Made by a program: the position numbers and the translations under genes. The notes under the pieces are model-generated. The model did not search any database. It was not told where the DNA came from and saw nothing but the letters and a program-made list of their open reading frames with translations. Positions 35,081 to 44,622 of a stretch of 64,000 nt of DNA are shown one piece after another. Position 1 is the first letter of the stretch. Every line of letters starts with the position of its first letter. This stretch comes from Daedaleopsis sinensis (Eukaryota; Basidiomycota; Agaricomycetes; Polyporales; Polyporaceae): contig CM066309.1 in NCBI GenBank assembly GCA_033807695.1, positions 2,976,001 through 3,040,000 of the forward strand. Direction: 5' to 3'.

Positions 35081-36289
35081 ATGGCTACGCATACCCGCAT
35101 CGCGATTGTCACTGGTGCAGCGCAGGGCATCGGCCAAGCCATAGCCCTACAGCTCGCCAGCGACGGTCTCGACGTTGCTATAAACGACATCCCCACTAAA
35201 CACGATCAGCTCGCCGCGGTTGCCAAAGCTATCGAACAGAAGGGCCGGCGAGCGGCGATAGTTACTGGAGACGTCTCTCTCGAACCCGACGTCATCTCAA
35301 TAGTCAAGAAGACCGTCGACGAGCTCGGGGGGTTGGACGTGGTGCGTACACCTTCATCTCATTTGCCAGCTGTTCGACAGCACATTTATAGTGCGTGCGT
35401 CCCACAGTTTGTCGCCAATGCAGGGATTCTGCTACCGTTGAAACCAATGGTAGAATGCACTGTCGAAGACTGGGATCGCGCCCTCACCATTAACGGACGT
35501 GGAGTGTTCTTAGGCATTAAGCACGCCGCTTTACGCATGATAGAGCAAGGACGGGGTGGTCGCATCATTTGTATGGACTCCAACCGCGTCAGATACCCGC
35601 GAACTGAACTACGGCTCATCTTTTCAGGTGCATCATCCGATGGTGGAAAATTTGGTACGGAAGCTGCGACGGATGTCTACTCCAAGGAGAGTTCTGAATG
35701 AACGCAGGTATCGCCAACGATGGAATCTACTGTGCATCGAAATTCGCGGTTCGGGGTCTGGTGCAATCTGCTGGTGAGGCTTTCCTATTTCTATACTAGG
35801 CTCCTGCTGAGCTGATGAGTGGTTCAGCCCTCGAGCTTCGAAAGCACAGAATTACGGTCAACGCCTACTGTCCGGGCTTTATCTTGACACCAATGAGTAA
35901 GTGCATTCTGTACAGTCGCTGCTGCGCTATCATAAACAATAGTAATGCTAACCACTGCCTATTTTCCCGTCAGCTATGCATCCCGACGATGAGAAATACG
36001 GCGGACCAGGGATGGCTGCGAAGACGGTGAGGAATTGCGCCGCTCTGACCGAGCAATAGCAGATTTCGTACTGATTGCACTTCGACCTTCAAGATCTGTA
36101 ACTTCCCAGAGGATATGGAGATAGGTCAGCCATCTGACATTGCTGGGGTGGTATCGTACCTTGCAAAGCCTGAATCGACCTTCGTCACCGGTGAGCGTTG
36201 CATGTCTTTCTCTCCGCTTGCGCAGATCTGGTTATACTACGCACGTAGGCCAGTCTTACAGCGTGAACGGTGGTCTGTACCTCAGTTGA
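35081..36289 (+). CDS. Short-chain dehydrogenase/reductase, acetoin-reductase-like
   Basis: Complete SDR of about 260 residues in eight exons. Motifs: TGAAQGIG cofactor site, acidic INDI segment, ANAG loop, CASSDGGKFG with the catalytic serine, YCASK (Tyr-x3-Lys), PGFILTP, and the end GQSYSVNGGLYLS with a TGA at 36287-36289. The unspliced frame stops in the RII(C) intron, so a reader of open frames alone would call it broken; with all seven GT-AG introns removed it is intact. First exon and intron positions match the SDR at 26658-27874 almost exactly, so they are duplicates, and it is also close to the partial SDR at the left edge. Same cautions about the substrate. Confidence 0.9.
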
Positions 36290-36677
36290 AAGGTAGTGAT
36301 ATGCAGTACGAGAAGCTTCCTGCGACTCAAGTGTACACACTACCGTTACACTGGCATTAATGGCATTGTCCCTCGTTAGATGTACCTGAAGAGTCTCCTG
36401 GTCGTGTGGGAGAACCACTCGTCGCCTTCCGAAGAATCAAGACGGTAAGTTAAACCTATCGTCCAACCCATGGCCAGTGGCTTCCGCGACATGATGAGGA
36501 ATAAGTACCAGGAAATGCAAGCCCTCATGAGGTGGTCCGTGATAGCAGGCTGGAAGTCGATTACCGGTTCGAAACGCACACCAAGTCGTTATGTTTTCGT
36601 TTCCATCACAATTAATCGTAGCAGCAGCCTACGTCGTACATCGTCATGAGCGTTCGTCATAATCATCATACGCCTCC
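36290..36677. other. Convergent intergenic region
   Basis: 388 bp between the 3' ends of the SDR and the RlpA-like gene. No gene seen. Confidence 0.5.
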
Positions 36678-37231
36678 TCAGATGAGGGTCCAGGTGATGC
36701 CGTGGAGACGGCCGACGTCCAGCGACGCGAGCTGCTGGAAGGCGGTCGGCGTCAGGTCAACGCTGCCGGGGGCGCACCCTGGGCAGGTGTCAGCGACGGT
36801 GACCGTCACGGACTTGCCGTCGGGGCCAGTCACGACCATTTGGCGGCCACACATGGGGTTCCTGTAGGGCGCGATATTAGCGCTGTGGGCGTCGGGTGTC
36901 CGTCGAGCGAGCGAGAGCGCGCACGCTCGTCGCTCGGGCGGCGTTGCGTGGAGTGGACGGATACTCACGCGTTCGGGTTCGCACCAGCACCGGGGAAGCT
37001 CGTGATGGTCGCGACATCGACGGCGACGATGAAGTCGGCGTCGGTGTTGAAGTGGCCGCACGAGCCGAGGCCGGCGCTGTAGAAGGTAGCTGGGACAGAC
37101 ACGGCACGTCAGCCTACCAGTTCTCGGGAGCAGTTGGGCAGGGAGGGACACGAACCATCACCGCCAGACATGGTCTGGGCGTAGCCGAGGGTGGCAGCGG
37201 AGAGAGCGGCGAGGACGGCGAAGAAGCGCAT
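36678..37231 (-). CDS. Secreted RlpA-like double-psi beta-barrel protein
   Basis: Three exons, about 127 residues, start ATG at 37229-37231. Residues 1-19 are a signal peptide (MRFFAVLAALSAATLGYAQ). The rest is one DPBB domain: ATFYSAGLGSCGHFNTDADF, the MCGRQMVVTGPDGKS strand, VTVTVADTCPGC, the SVDLTPTAFQQLA segment and a final W-x-L-I strand. Four cysteines (SCG, MCG, and the CPGC pair) match the disulfides of the basidiomycete family often named riboflavin-aldehyde-forming-enzyme-like / expansin-like. Such proteins are secreted and thought to act on wall polysaccharide, but no glycosidase activity is implied. A TATATAA box lies about 113 bp upstream. Confidence 0.88.
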
Positions 37232-37832
37232 GGTGAAAATGAGAAGAGTACTGAGTGGGGAAAGGCACCGGGCCTGTAGAAGAATTGCGATGGAATCGAA
37301 GGTGAGTTACAAACTGAGGGATCCGGCCTGCACCCCCCCTCCCTTATATACGACGACGGGCGGGGAGAGAGGCGCGCGCGTCCAGGCGGTCTCTTGATGA
37401 GTATGCGCAGGTGCACTGTGCGTCTCTGACTGGATCCGGTGGTCATGCCGTCCGAGGTAGGGGTGATGGACATCAACTTGGCGGCACGGCGCCATCGTTG
37501 GCATCTAGCTGATTACCCCGGTATCGCTGCAGGACGCGGGCTGATGAATGCATACAGCCCGTACGTGATGGCGGCTACGTCGCGTCTGGATGGTCTACGG
37601 ACCTGCTTCTGCTGCGGCCGTAGCTGCACTTGAATTCCAACCTGTTGGGGGCGCGGTCTTACTGAGAGGGTTGTAGTGCGGCGGGTTGAAGGAACACATC
37701 GAGGACAAAGCTCTGCTGCTCCGCATTCGCTAGAGTCGTTAGAGCTATCCGCAGCAGTGCAACAAGTGTATAGGTCTGCGGATTGCTTTGCGATTAGCAA
37801 CAAGCGAGAGACAGGATACAACATGCATATGC
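37232..37832. other. Intergenic region
   Basis: 601 bp, promoter of the RlpA-like gene on the left side; the rest has no recognised gene. Confidence 0.4.
37344..37350 (-). promoter_or_regulatory. TATA box of the RlpA-like gene
   Basis: On the minus strand TATATAAGGG, about 113 bp before the start codon; a clean consensus TATA box in a GC-rich surrounding. Confidence 0.6.
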
Positions 37833-38396
37833 TCACTGACCATCGGCCGGCCGCGCCTTGTCTGGATGTAAGTATCGCTCGCGAGACATGTTCAAAGTAT
37901 CTAAGGTGATGCTGCTGGGTGATGCGGATGCCATCGGGAGGCATATGCTACTAACCTGTCACAGCCTCCGCGGCAATGGTCGTCATCGTTGGATTTGAAA
38001 ACGGAGATGATGGAATAGGCAGCGTCAAAGTTGCCCACCGGTGTTTCACAATGGCAAGTTTGTTCCCATCATGAAGCGTGTAAAGCCTCGTAACGTGGTG
38101 CTCACAGACCGGACTCGGTTCGAGGGTTCGAACAGTCTGAGCAGTGTGAACGCAGATGTACACTTCTGCATCTTGACCAAGTTTCATGAAGGTATCGTTG
38201 TTTCAGATGGTCGTCTGTCGTACGTGACCACGGAGATGTGCACCTACGAGTGTCACAACATAAGCGTCAATTCACGTACATATGCGCAGCTATAAACACT
38301 CACCAATGTCCGATACCTCGGATCCAGAGCGATGCGGTTCTCTGTCGCCAAATCCGCCACGTCGACATACAAGAAACCAATATGGTCTATAGCTAG
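37833..38396 (-). CDS. Unassigned multi-exon gene or remnant
   Basis: Open segments on the minus strand look like exons but no family was recognised. From the 5' side: DHIGFLYVDVADLATENR followed by IALDPRYRTL ends at a GTGAGTG donor; the next acceptor gives VHISVVTYDRRPSETTIP in phase, then a TGA. Further on, in another frame, RLYTLHDGNKLAIVKHRW leads to an intron (donor GTTAGT) and a last exon TLNMSRERYLHPDKARPADG with a stop at 37833-37835. The join between the two halves is not solved, and no first exon with an ATG was found, so this may be a broken gene. Confidence 0.3.
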
Positions 38397-38619
38397 ATTC
38401 ACATTATACAGCTTCTAGAAACCATTGTCGACAACGGGCGATGGTGTGTATCGATACGTATGTGCAGGAGAGGGTCGGGTAGAGTACGTGCGTGATGTTG
38501 TGGATGAATGTTATGTGCAGGAACGTAGAGACATGAATGCGGAGTGCAGTTAAAAAAGGGTCCGTGGAAGTGGGAGAGGCATCTACACGTCACATCTTCT
38601 AGGCCTCGTGTGCGTTGTC

Positions 38620-41600
38620 TTAGCCATAGTTAAGTTCGCCGCCGCCGCCAGGGTACCCGCCATGCCGTGGCTCTCGGCCTCCGTTTGAGCGTCCAAGCGG
38701 CATGGGCGGCCTGGGTGGGAGCAGTACGCCCGGGCCCCGCCCGTACGGCGGTCCGGGGATCGGAGGCGGTGGTAGGGTCATAGGTTGCCCCAAAGGCATG
38801 GGCGCGATCTGGGGTGGGGGAAGGCCGGGGCGTAGAACGATGGGTGGCAGCTGCACTGGGACTGATGGGTTAGGTGCGTATCGCGAGGACGGAGGGATGT
38901 AGGGAGGGACTTGGGCGTGGGTGCCGTACACTGCCGGGGCCATGCTGCCTGAGGGCGGTTGGTAATGGGCAGGGGGTGGACCGTTGCGGAAGGATTCTCG
39001 TGGAGGATGAGGACGGCCGGGCATGCCGACACCAGTGGGTACTGGTAGTGGTCTTGGAGGAGCGTCGCCATGAGGAGGGGCAGGTGCCCCGCCGCCTGCA
39101 GGTGCTTGGTGACGTCGTCCGCGTTTATCAAACTCGTGGGACGCTTCGTAAGTGGGTAGGCTGATAAAGTCGCGGACTGTGAGCGTCGAGCGTGTCGCAA
39201 CACACGAATGCTTACGATTTAGGATCAGCAGGCAGGGGATCAGTCCAAAAGTAATCATGATCTAGCGCCTGCGCAGCCGTTAGTCGTTGCCTTGGATTAC
39301 AAACAAGCAGTTTATCAAGAAGATCAACAGTCTCGGGACCAAGGCTGCAAAGAGGTGTGAGCCTAAATCGAGTAGAATCGACTAAGTAACACCAACGATT
39401 CATATGTTTTCCTTAGTCGCCTGGGGTGATACCCGAACGACTTGACACCCTCACAGCCCGGAAGCATCTCGTACTCGGGCCAATCAGGCCCTGGAGACCC
39501 GCAGAGCTGCCATATCTTGTCCAGCTGGTCGAGATCCGACCCTCCGGGAAGTATCGGTTTGCGGAAGAACATCTCACCCAAGACGCAGCTGGAAGACGGT
39601 CAGAACTTTGTACGTACCGGGTCGAGCCCAGATGTGGTTCAACACAGCGGATGACTCACCCAACACCCCACATGTCGACTTCGCCTCCATATTGCCGTGC
39701 TCCCAGAAGCAGCTCGGGGGGACGATACCAGCGTGTAACGACACAATTGGTGTACTTCCGCTCCCTACCTCGCGCGTCCTCCTTCACTCGAACGATACTC
39801 GGATCATACGCACGCGCCAGGCCGAAGTCTGCGATCTTGAGGAGACCATCGTTCGAGATGAGGAGATTCGCGGCCTTCATGTCTCGATGCAGTACGTGGT
39901 TCTAGGAACAATGTAGTGATCACTCAAATACGAAGGTCGGAACGCGTACCCTGTGCATATACTCAGTGCCTTCCAAAAGCTGCTTCATGTACAGTTTGAT
40001 CTGGCTTGGCGTGAGCTTCACGCGCTCGTTCTCCAGCAATCCAGCTAGATCATGGTCCATATACGGAAACACCATGTAAACCGAGAGAGGCGACGCCTTC
40101 CCATGACCTGATGCAACAATGACAGTCAACACGCATAGACATACAGGATAGAGGCAGTGACGTACTTCTCACAACGAACATGTCGACAATGTCAATTATG
40201 CACGGGTGCCGCAAAGCCTTAAGAATCTTGATCTCACGCAACGCGGTCACGGGCATGCCCTCCTTCTCGTTGTGCATGAGGATACGTTTCATGGCAACGA
40301 CGTTGTCGTTAGGACCGATGGCTTTATGTACTTCACTGAGCAGGAGCGTCAGCGTGGAACAGAGCGCTATACTGCAGGATAAGTATGAACATACCCGAAC
40401 GTTCCTTCACCGAGCTTGGTCAAAACGGCATAATCGCCCTTCTGTCCACACCCCACGAAATTACGACCATATGCCGCCGCTTCCTCCGAGCGCGTACGAT
40501 GAACTGGTTTCCGCTTCGGTTTCCGCACGACAATCGGCTTACTCTCCGAACGCTTGTGCTGGTCTTGAGGCGGAGCAGCCACAACTCGCACATCAGACTC
40601 ATTCCCGGGAAGGGCCGGAGGAACTGATTTGGGAGACTTTAGGTTAAGAGGCGTTGGCGGTTTCCTGGGGAGTGCAGCCGATGCCGGCGGTACGAGAGCA
40701 ATGAGCCCAGAAGGTGGGGATGATGAAGCTAGTTTTTCATGTAAGGCGTGCTTCTTCGGCGTTGCTCGTGGAGATATGAGACGCGGAGGGGATACAAGAC
40801 GAGTCGAAGGAGATTTGGGCGCGTACGATGCGAGCGCGTCTGCACGTGCGTGGTTAGAGCGACACCGCGAAAGCAACCATAGTCTGGGTCCTGACCTTCA
40901 CGACTATCCTGATAGTCCGTATAAAGCTCACGTACAGGACTTGTTCTTCGACCCCATCGGTCAGAGTCGTCGTCCTCTCGCCACCTGTCATGTCCATACA
41001 CGACTCGATAGGTCTCGGGATCTGGAGCAACCGGCCTGGATGGAGGAAGTCTGTGCTTCTCCTTCCCTGACCTAGGGGTGAGCGGAGAGCGTGGAGAAGA
41101 GGGAGAGCGAGAGCGAGAATGGTTTCTTCGGTCTAACCGGCGGGGAGGACTCGGGGAGCGGTATGGTCTCCGTTCTGGTGAGTGGGGGTATGCTCTAGAG
41201 TCCGGGCCATAATTCTGCGTTTCCCAACGCGAACGTTCATACCTTCCAGGTGCAGGCTCCCAGCTGTCGGTGCTCCAAGGACGCACGAGGCGGTCATTAG
41301 GCCGTGCGGGCAGCTCGTACGGTCTCCGCGGGTCTCCATCCCGATACCTCCACTCGTCGTCCCGCTCATACACGTTTATGCGGTCCTTCGGTATCCCATT
41401 CGCACCGTTCTCCAGCGTTGCTGGTTTCTTCTTGAAAGGAAAGGGGACCTTTCCGATGGGCTTTGACGATGTCTTTGGTGGAGAGGACGACCTTGCCACC
41501 GGCGGAGGCGGAGGAGTCGCATCGTCCAATTCGCCTTCTTCCGGAGACGACGTGGCTTGACGCTTGGTCGGTCGATCACCGTCCGGCGACACTGATGCAG

Positions 41601-41625
41601 GCCGCTTCGGAAGGATCGAGTACAT
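38620..41625 (-). CDS. BUR1: CTD kinase of the BUR1/CDK9 type
   Basis: Cyclin-dependent kinase acting in transcription elongation by phosphorylating RNA polymerase II CTD and Spt5. Start ATG at 41623-41625. Residues 1 to about 400 are disordered: an acidic/Pro part, then Arg/Ser-rich sequence. The kinase domain shows LGEGTFG (Gly loop), VAMKRIL (Lys), the [11 protein letters not shown] helix typical of CDK9, [10 protein letters not shown] (catalytic loop), IADFGLAR (DFG), the T-loop [19 protein letters not shown], and DMWGVGCVLGEMF, across several short introns. The [10 protein letters not shown] and PVTALRE wording points to CDK9/Bur1 rather than CDK12/Ctk1. The C-terminus is a long Pro/Gly-rich tail ending ELNYG. 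Its arginine-serine N-terminus is unusually long for Bur1. Confidence 0.88.
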
Positions 41626-41917
41626 GTCGAGCTCAACAGCGAGGACGTCGAGGTCGAGGGCGGAGTTGTTTACGCAGCTGCATGAAACCTCGATTTGGAC
41701 GAGCTCACAAGCCACGCGCCTGTATTACGTAACTACAGTGGTGTTCATTTCAGCTATTAATGGAAAGTCTCCTCGTTGATGAATGGATTTGTACTCTACT
41801 GTGACTCTCCTCACAAGTAATATCATTATGGCGACTTCAAGCTCTAAGTCAAAACAACTGTTCAACTTGGTATGCTCCTGCCAACAGCCGAGACAAATGT
41901 ATGCAAAAAGGGAATCT

Positions 41918-42000
41918 AGCCCACCGCGAGGGTCGAACTCGCAGCCTTCAGATTCCGCCTAGTAAGAGTCTGACGCTCTATCCGATTGAGCTAGGCGGGC
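41918..42000 (-). tRNA. tRNA-Lys (anticodon CUU) with a 9-nt intron
   Basis: On the minus strand it starts at 42000 with the acceptor GCCCGCC, pairing with GGTGGGC at the 3' end. The D-arm GCTC...GAGC and A-box TAGCTCAATCGG, the TCAGA/TCTGA anticodon stem, and the T-arm GCGAG TTCGACC CTCGC (B-box) are all present. The seven-base loop is CTCTTAA once a 9-nt intron (41954-41962) after position 37 is removed, giving anticodon CUU, which reads AAG. A run of five T follows the gene about 10 bases downstream, as a Pol III terminator. It lies 292 bp before BUR1. Confidence 0.9.
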
Positions 42001-43764
42001 TGTAACAGGATAACCCCATGTGCACATAACTTCGTGGCCATTTTGCGGTACTGCAAACCCCACTCATCGACGCGCCGTATTGGACATTTTTACTTACATG
42101 AAGTGATCATGTTGCTCTACACTGTACAGTATACGTAGGGCCCTCCGGGCAGACCTGGACACGATCGGTTGGGTTCAATCTGTTTCAATTGCAAAGGAAC
42201 GAGAAAATACAGAGTCGAGCTGCACGTGATGTACGGACTCCTCGCCCTCGGAGCTATGTATGTGTATCGGACTGTGCTCCAGGTTCCGAGTCGAAGGGGG
42301 GGTGGGTAACGGCGTTGAGGCTAGTCCGAACACACTTCGTTGTCCGTCACACGATCGTTGATCGTCTCTCGACCGTCATCGACTGCGTTGCCGGTGAGCA
42401 CTGGTGGGTACGGTGAGTAGATGTTGCAATCGAGACAAACGGGTTTGAGAGAAAGTTTATGTATATGTGGCGAGCGAGTGGCGAGCGAGGGTGTTTCAGT
42501 TTTCGGTGACGGTAGATACGCCGGTCTCGGCGACGGACCTGCCAAGGCTCTGTATCTGAAATGGTTGTCACAGGATGGGCGGATGGTGTTAGGCTCGTTC
42601 CCAGCGTGTTCGGTGGATCGTGATTTAAACTCCGTTGTGAGGATCTCCGAACATGCCTCCCTTCAAACTCCGCTGATCCCATCATGACCCGGGAAGGTGG
42701 CTCGCAGTACAGACTGTATACGAGTCTATGATGGTGTAATTCCCCGAGAACAGAGCGGTCCGGACTGGGGATGTTCCATATGGTGCCGGTGCTTGATCGA
42801 TGAAATTGTGAAAGTTCGAACATGTGCCAAGCCATTGCCATGGTGCCGGAGGGTGCCGACTGTAGATCTCATCCTAGCCCGTCTAGCGAGGCTGGGATCG
42901 GCGAGAGGCACTGACTTTGTTTTGGAGGAGCGACCACATTGCGTTCTGACAGCACCTGACCTTGAAGTACTCGATTTAACCGAGGCGATGCGGGTGAGGC
43001 CGATTGGATCATACCGCGATCCCGGGGTCAGGACTGGTCAGGAGCTGCGAAAAAAATACGGTACCACGTTGCTGCCGATGGGAACGCTGCGAGGAGCGGG
43101 TCATCCGGGATGCGCGGGGAGGTGATTCGGTCCCACGGGAAAGCGAGCGCGAGCGAGATACATACACAGCGAGTTCCGTCACCGGGATTGTCAATCGCAA
43201 CCATGAACGTCGGCAGCCATAGACGGTGCCGGTTGTAGCGGCGCTGCTGGGACACGTGAAACCGATCAGGCGATGGAGCGAACTGTATACCTATTCGTAC
43301 CGTGCCAACGTATTGTGACTGGCTGCTGAATCGCAGGGAAACTTTAAAGTGATTATGGATGGTTCGGCCGGTTCGAAGAGAAACAATTATGAGGGGTGAT
43401 CGGATCTGGCAGTGCATGACATAGTATTACAATCGACGTGAGATTGTGGGGAGAGGCTTATGTACGTAGAGGTGTCAGGACTAGTAGGTGAGGAACTTGA
43501 ATCAGAAGAGGAACTAGGATGAGTTGGAATGCGCGCAGTACAGTCACCGGCAGAGATATGCTTGTGCGTGATGGGGGATTGTATATGGTAAGGCAGATGA
43601 TCGTGCACGGAGGACCTGGTGACACAGACAGGCGGGGAGGGGCTGCGAAAAGCGGGTTCGCATGGTGCAAGCGCGATGATGTCTTGATGGACAACAGATT
43701 GTTGCAGGCTAGCGTATAGGAAATTAGCGGCTGTGTGTAAGACGAGTGAACAGGTGACGGACCG
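42001..43764. other. Region without a recognised gene
   Basis: About 1.76 kb. Open frames of up to about 165 codons are present on both strands (for example 42347-42841 minus and 42697-43125 plus), but they overlap each other, carry no motif I recognise and show no exon chain. Confidence 0.4.
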
Positions 43765-44622
43765 TTATCTCGGGGAATTAATCACCGCGTGTTCTTGATA
43801 CCAACTATAACTAGCGTAGGTCCGTACGATGGGTTGTGGCTTTCGTGTTCTCTTTTTCCGCCCTCCGCCCCCACCACCGGGAATCTGCACTGTGGACGAC
43901 TCCGCGTCGGACCCTCGTGATGTCACTCGCGCTTCCGGTCCGTCCGGCAACTGATAACCCGTGTCGTCCTGTGACATATCGCTGCCAATCCTTGCGCCCG
44001 CCACACGTTCCACCGCTCGGCCGCAATCCATACCCAGACACTCGCCCGGCCAGTTGGCGTTGGACACGACATGGGGGTCTTGGAGCTCGAGTTCCACGAG
44101 GGGCTCGATGGAGTCGTCATGACGTACGCCCGCAAGAATGCGAGGGTGGAGAGGTGCGGTAACTTCCACCAGATCGACCGTGTTGCGTGCGCATTCGTTT
44201 ACGATGGTAATAGTTGCGAAGCCATTCTCGGTGCGGGATATGCTGGCAACCGACCCTTGAACGTGCGGGTCATACGTCGACCACCGGTAGGATCGCTTTG
44301 GTCTTTTTCCAGTAAACGCAGGCTGAGTACGAGCGAACAGGCTAACATGCATCCCCTCGTGGATGGGAGATACGGGCCATGTAAAGAGCTTGTAGGCATG
44401 AGTGTTATGCGTACCCACGGGCCTCGAAGTACCCTTCCCGTACCCGGTCCACACACACACCACTGATGTGGTCGGATGTGGCGAAAGTGTTGTATCGTGG
44501 GATAGCAAACACGGAGCAGGTTGTGCAGAGCGGGATAGAGCTTCGTCTGTGAGGGGGTGAACGCTAGACGTGGCCGTGGGAGGAGACATAGCAGATGAGG
44601 GGGCAGGAGTAGCTGGGAGCAT
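43765..44622 (-). CDS. Orphan protein A, paralogue of orphan B
   Basis: Single open frame of 285 residues with ATG at 44620-44622. The N-terminal 60 residues are Ser/Thr/Pro-rich. The middle (about residues 75-165) matches the gene at 49312-50166: both have a Tyr-x-Leu-x-x-Trp-Pro strand, a (T/R)-x-PAF segment, YDxHVQGxVAxI, then ATIT(I/V)VNEC and a V-x-L-V strand; this looks like one beta-rich domain with a conserved cysteine. The C-terminus is acidic, then glycine-rich and basic (GGGGGGRKKRTRK). No intron is needed. No known family was recognised. Pairwise similarity and length argue for a real gene, but expression is unproven. Confidence 0.5.
   Translation of the reverse strand: MLPATPAPSSAMSPPTATSSVHPLTDEALSRSAQPAPCLLSHDTTLSPHPTTSVVCVWTGYGKGTSRPVGTHNTHAYKLFTWPVSPIHEGMHVSLFARTQPAFTGKRPKRSYRWSTYDPHVQGSVASISRTENGFATITIVNECARNTVDLVEVTAPLHPRILAGVRHDDSIEPLVELELQDPHVVSNANWPGECLGMDCGRAVERVAGARIGSDMSQDDTGYQLPDGPEARVTSRGSDAESSTVQIPGGGGGGRKKRTRKPQPIVRTYASYSWYQEHAVINSPR

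Noticed and set aside
35081..35701. SDR read as truncated by a stop after about 206 codons
   Set aside because: The stop lies in an intron; after removal of seven GT-AG introns the full SDR including YCASK and the C-terminal strand is intact.
42697..43125. Plus-strand open frame of 142 codons
   Set aside because: Starts at an ATG but overlaps other frames of similar length, has no motif, and no exon partner was found; left as unassigned region.
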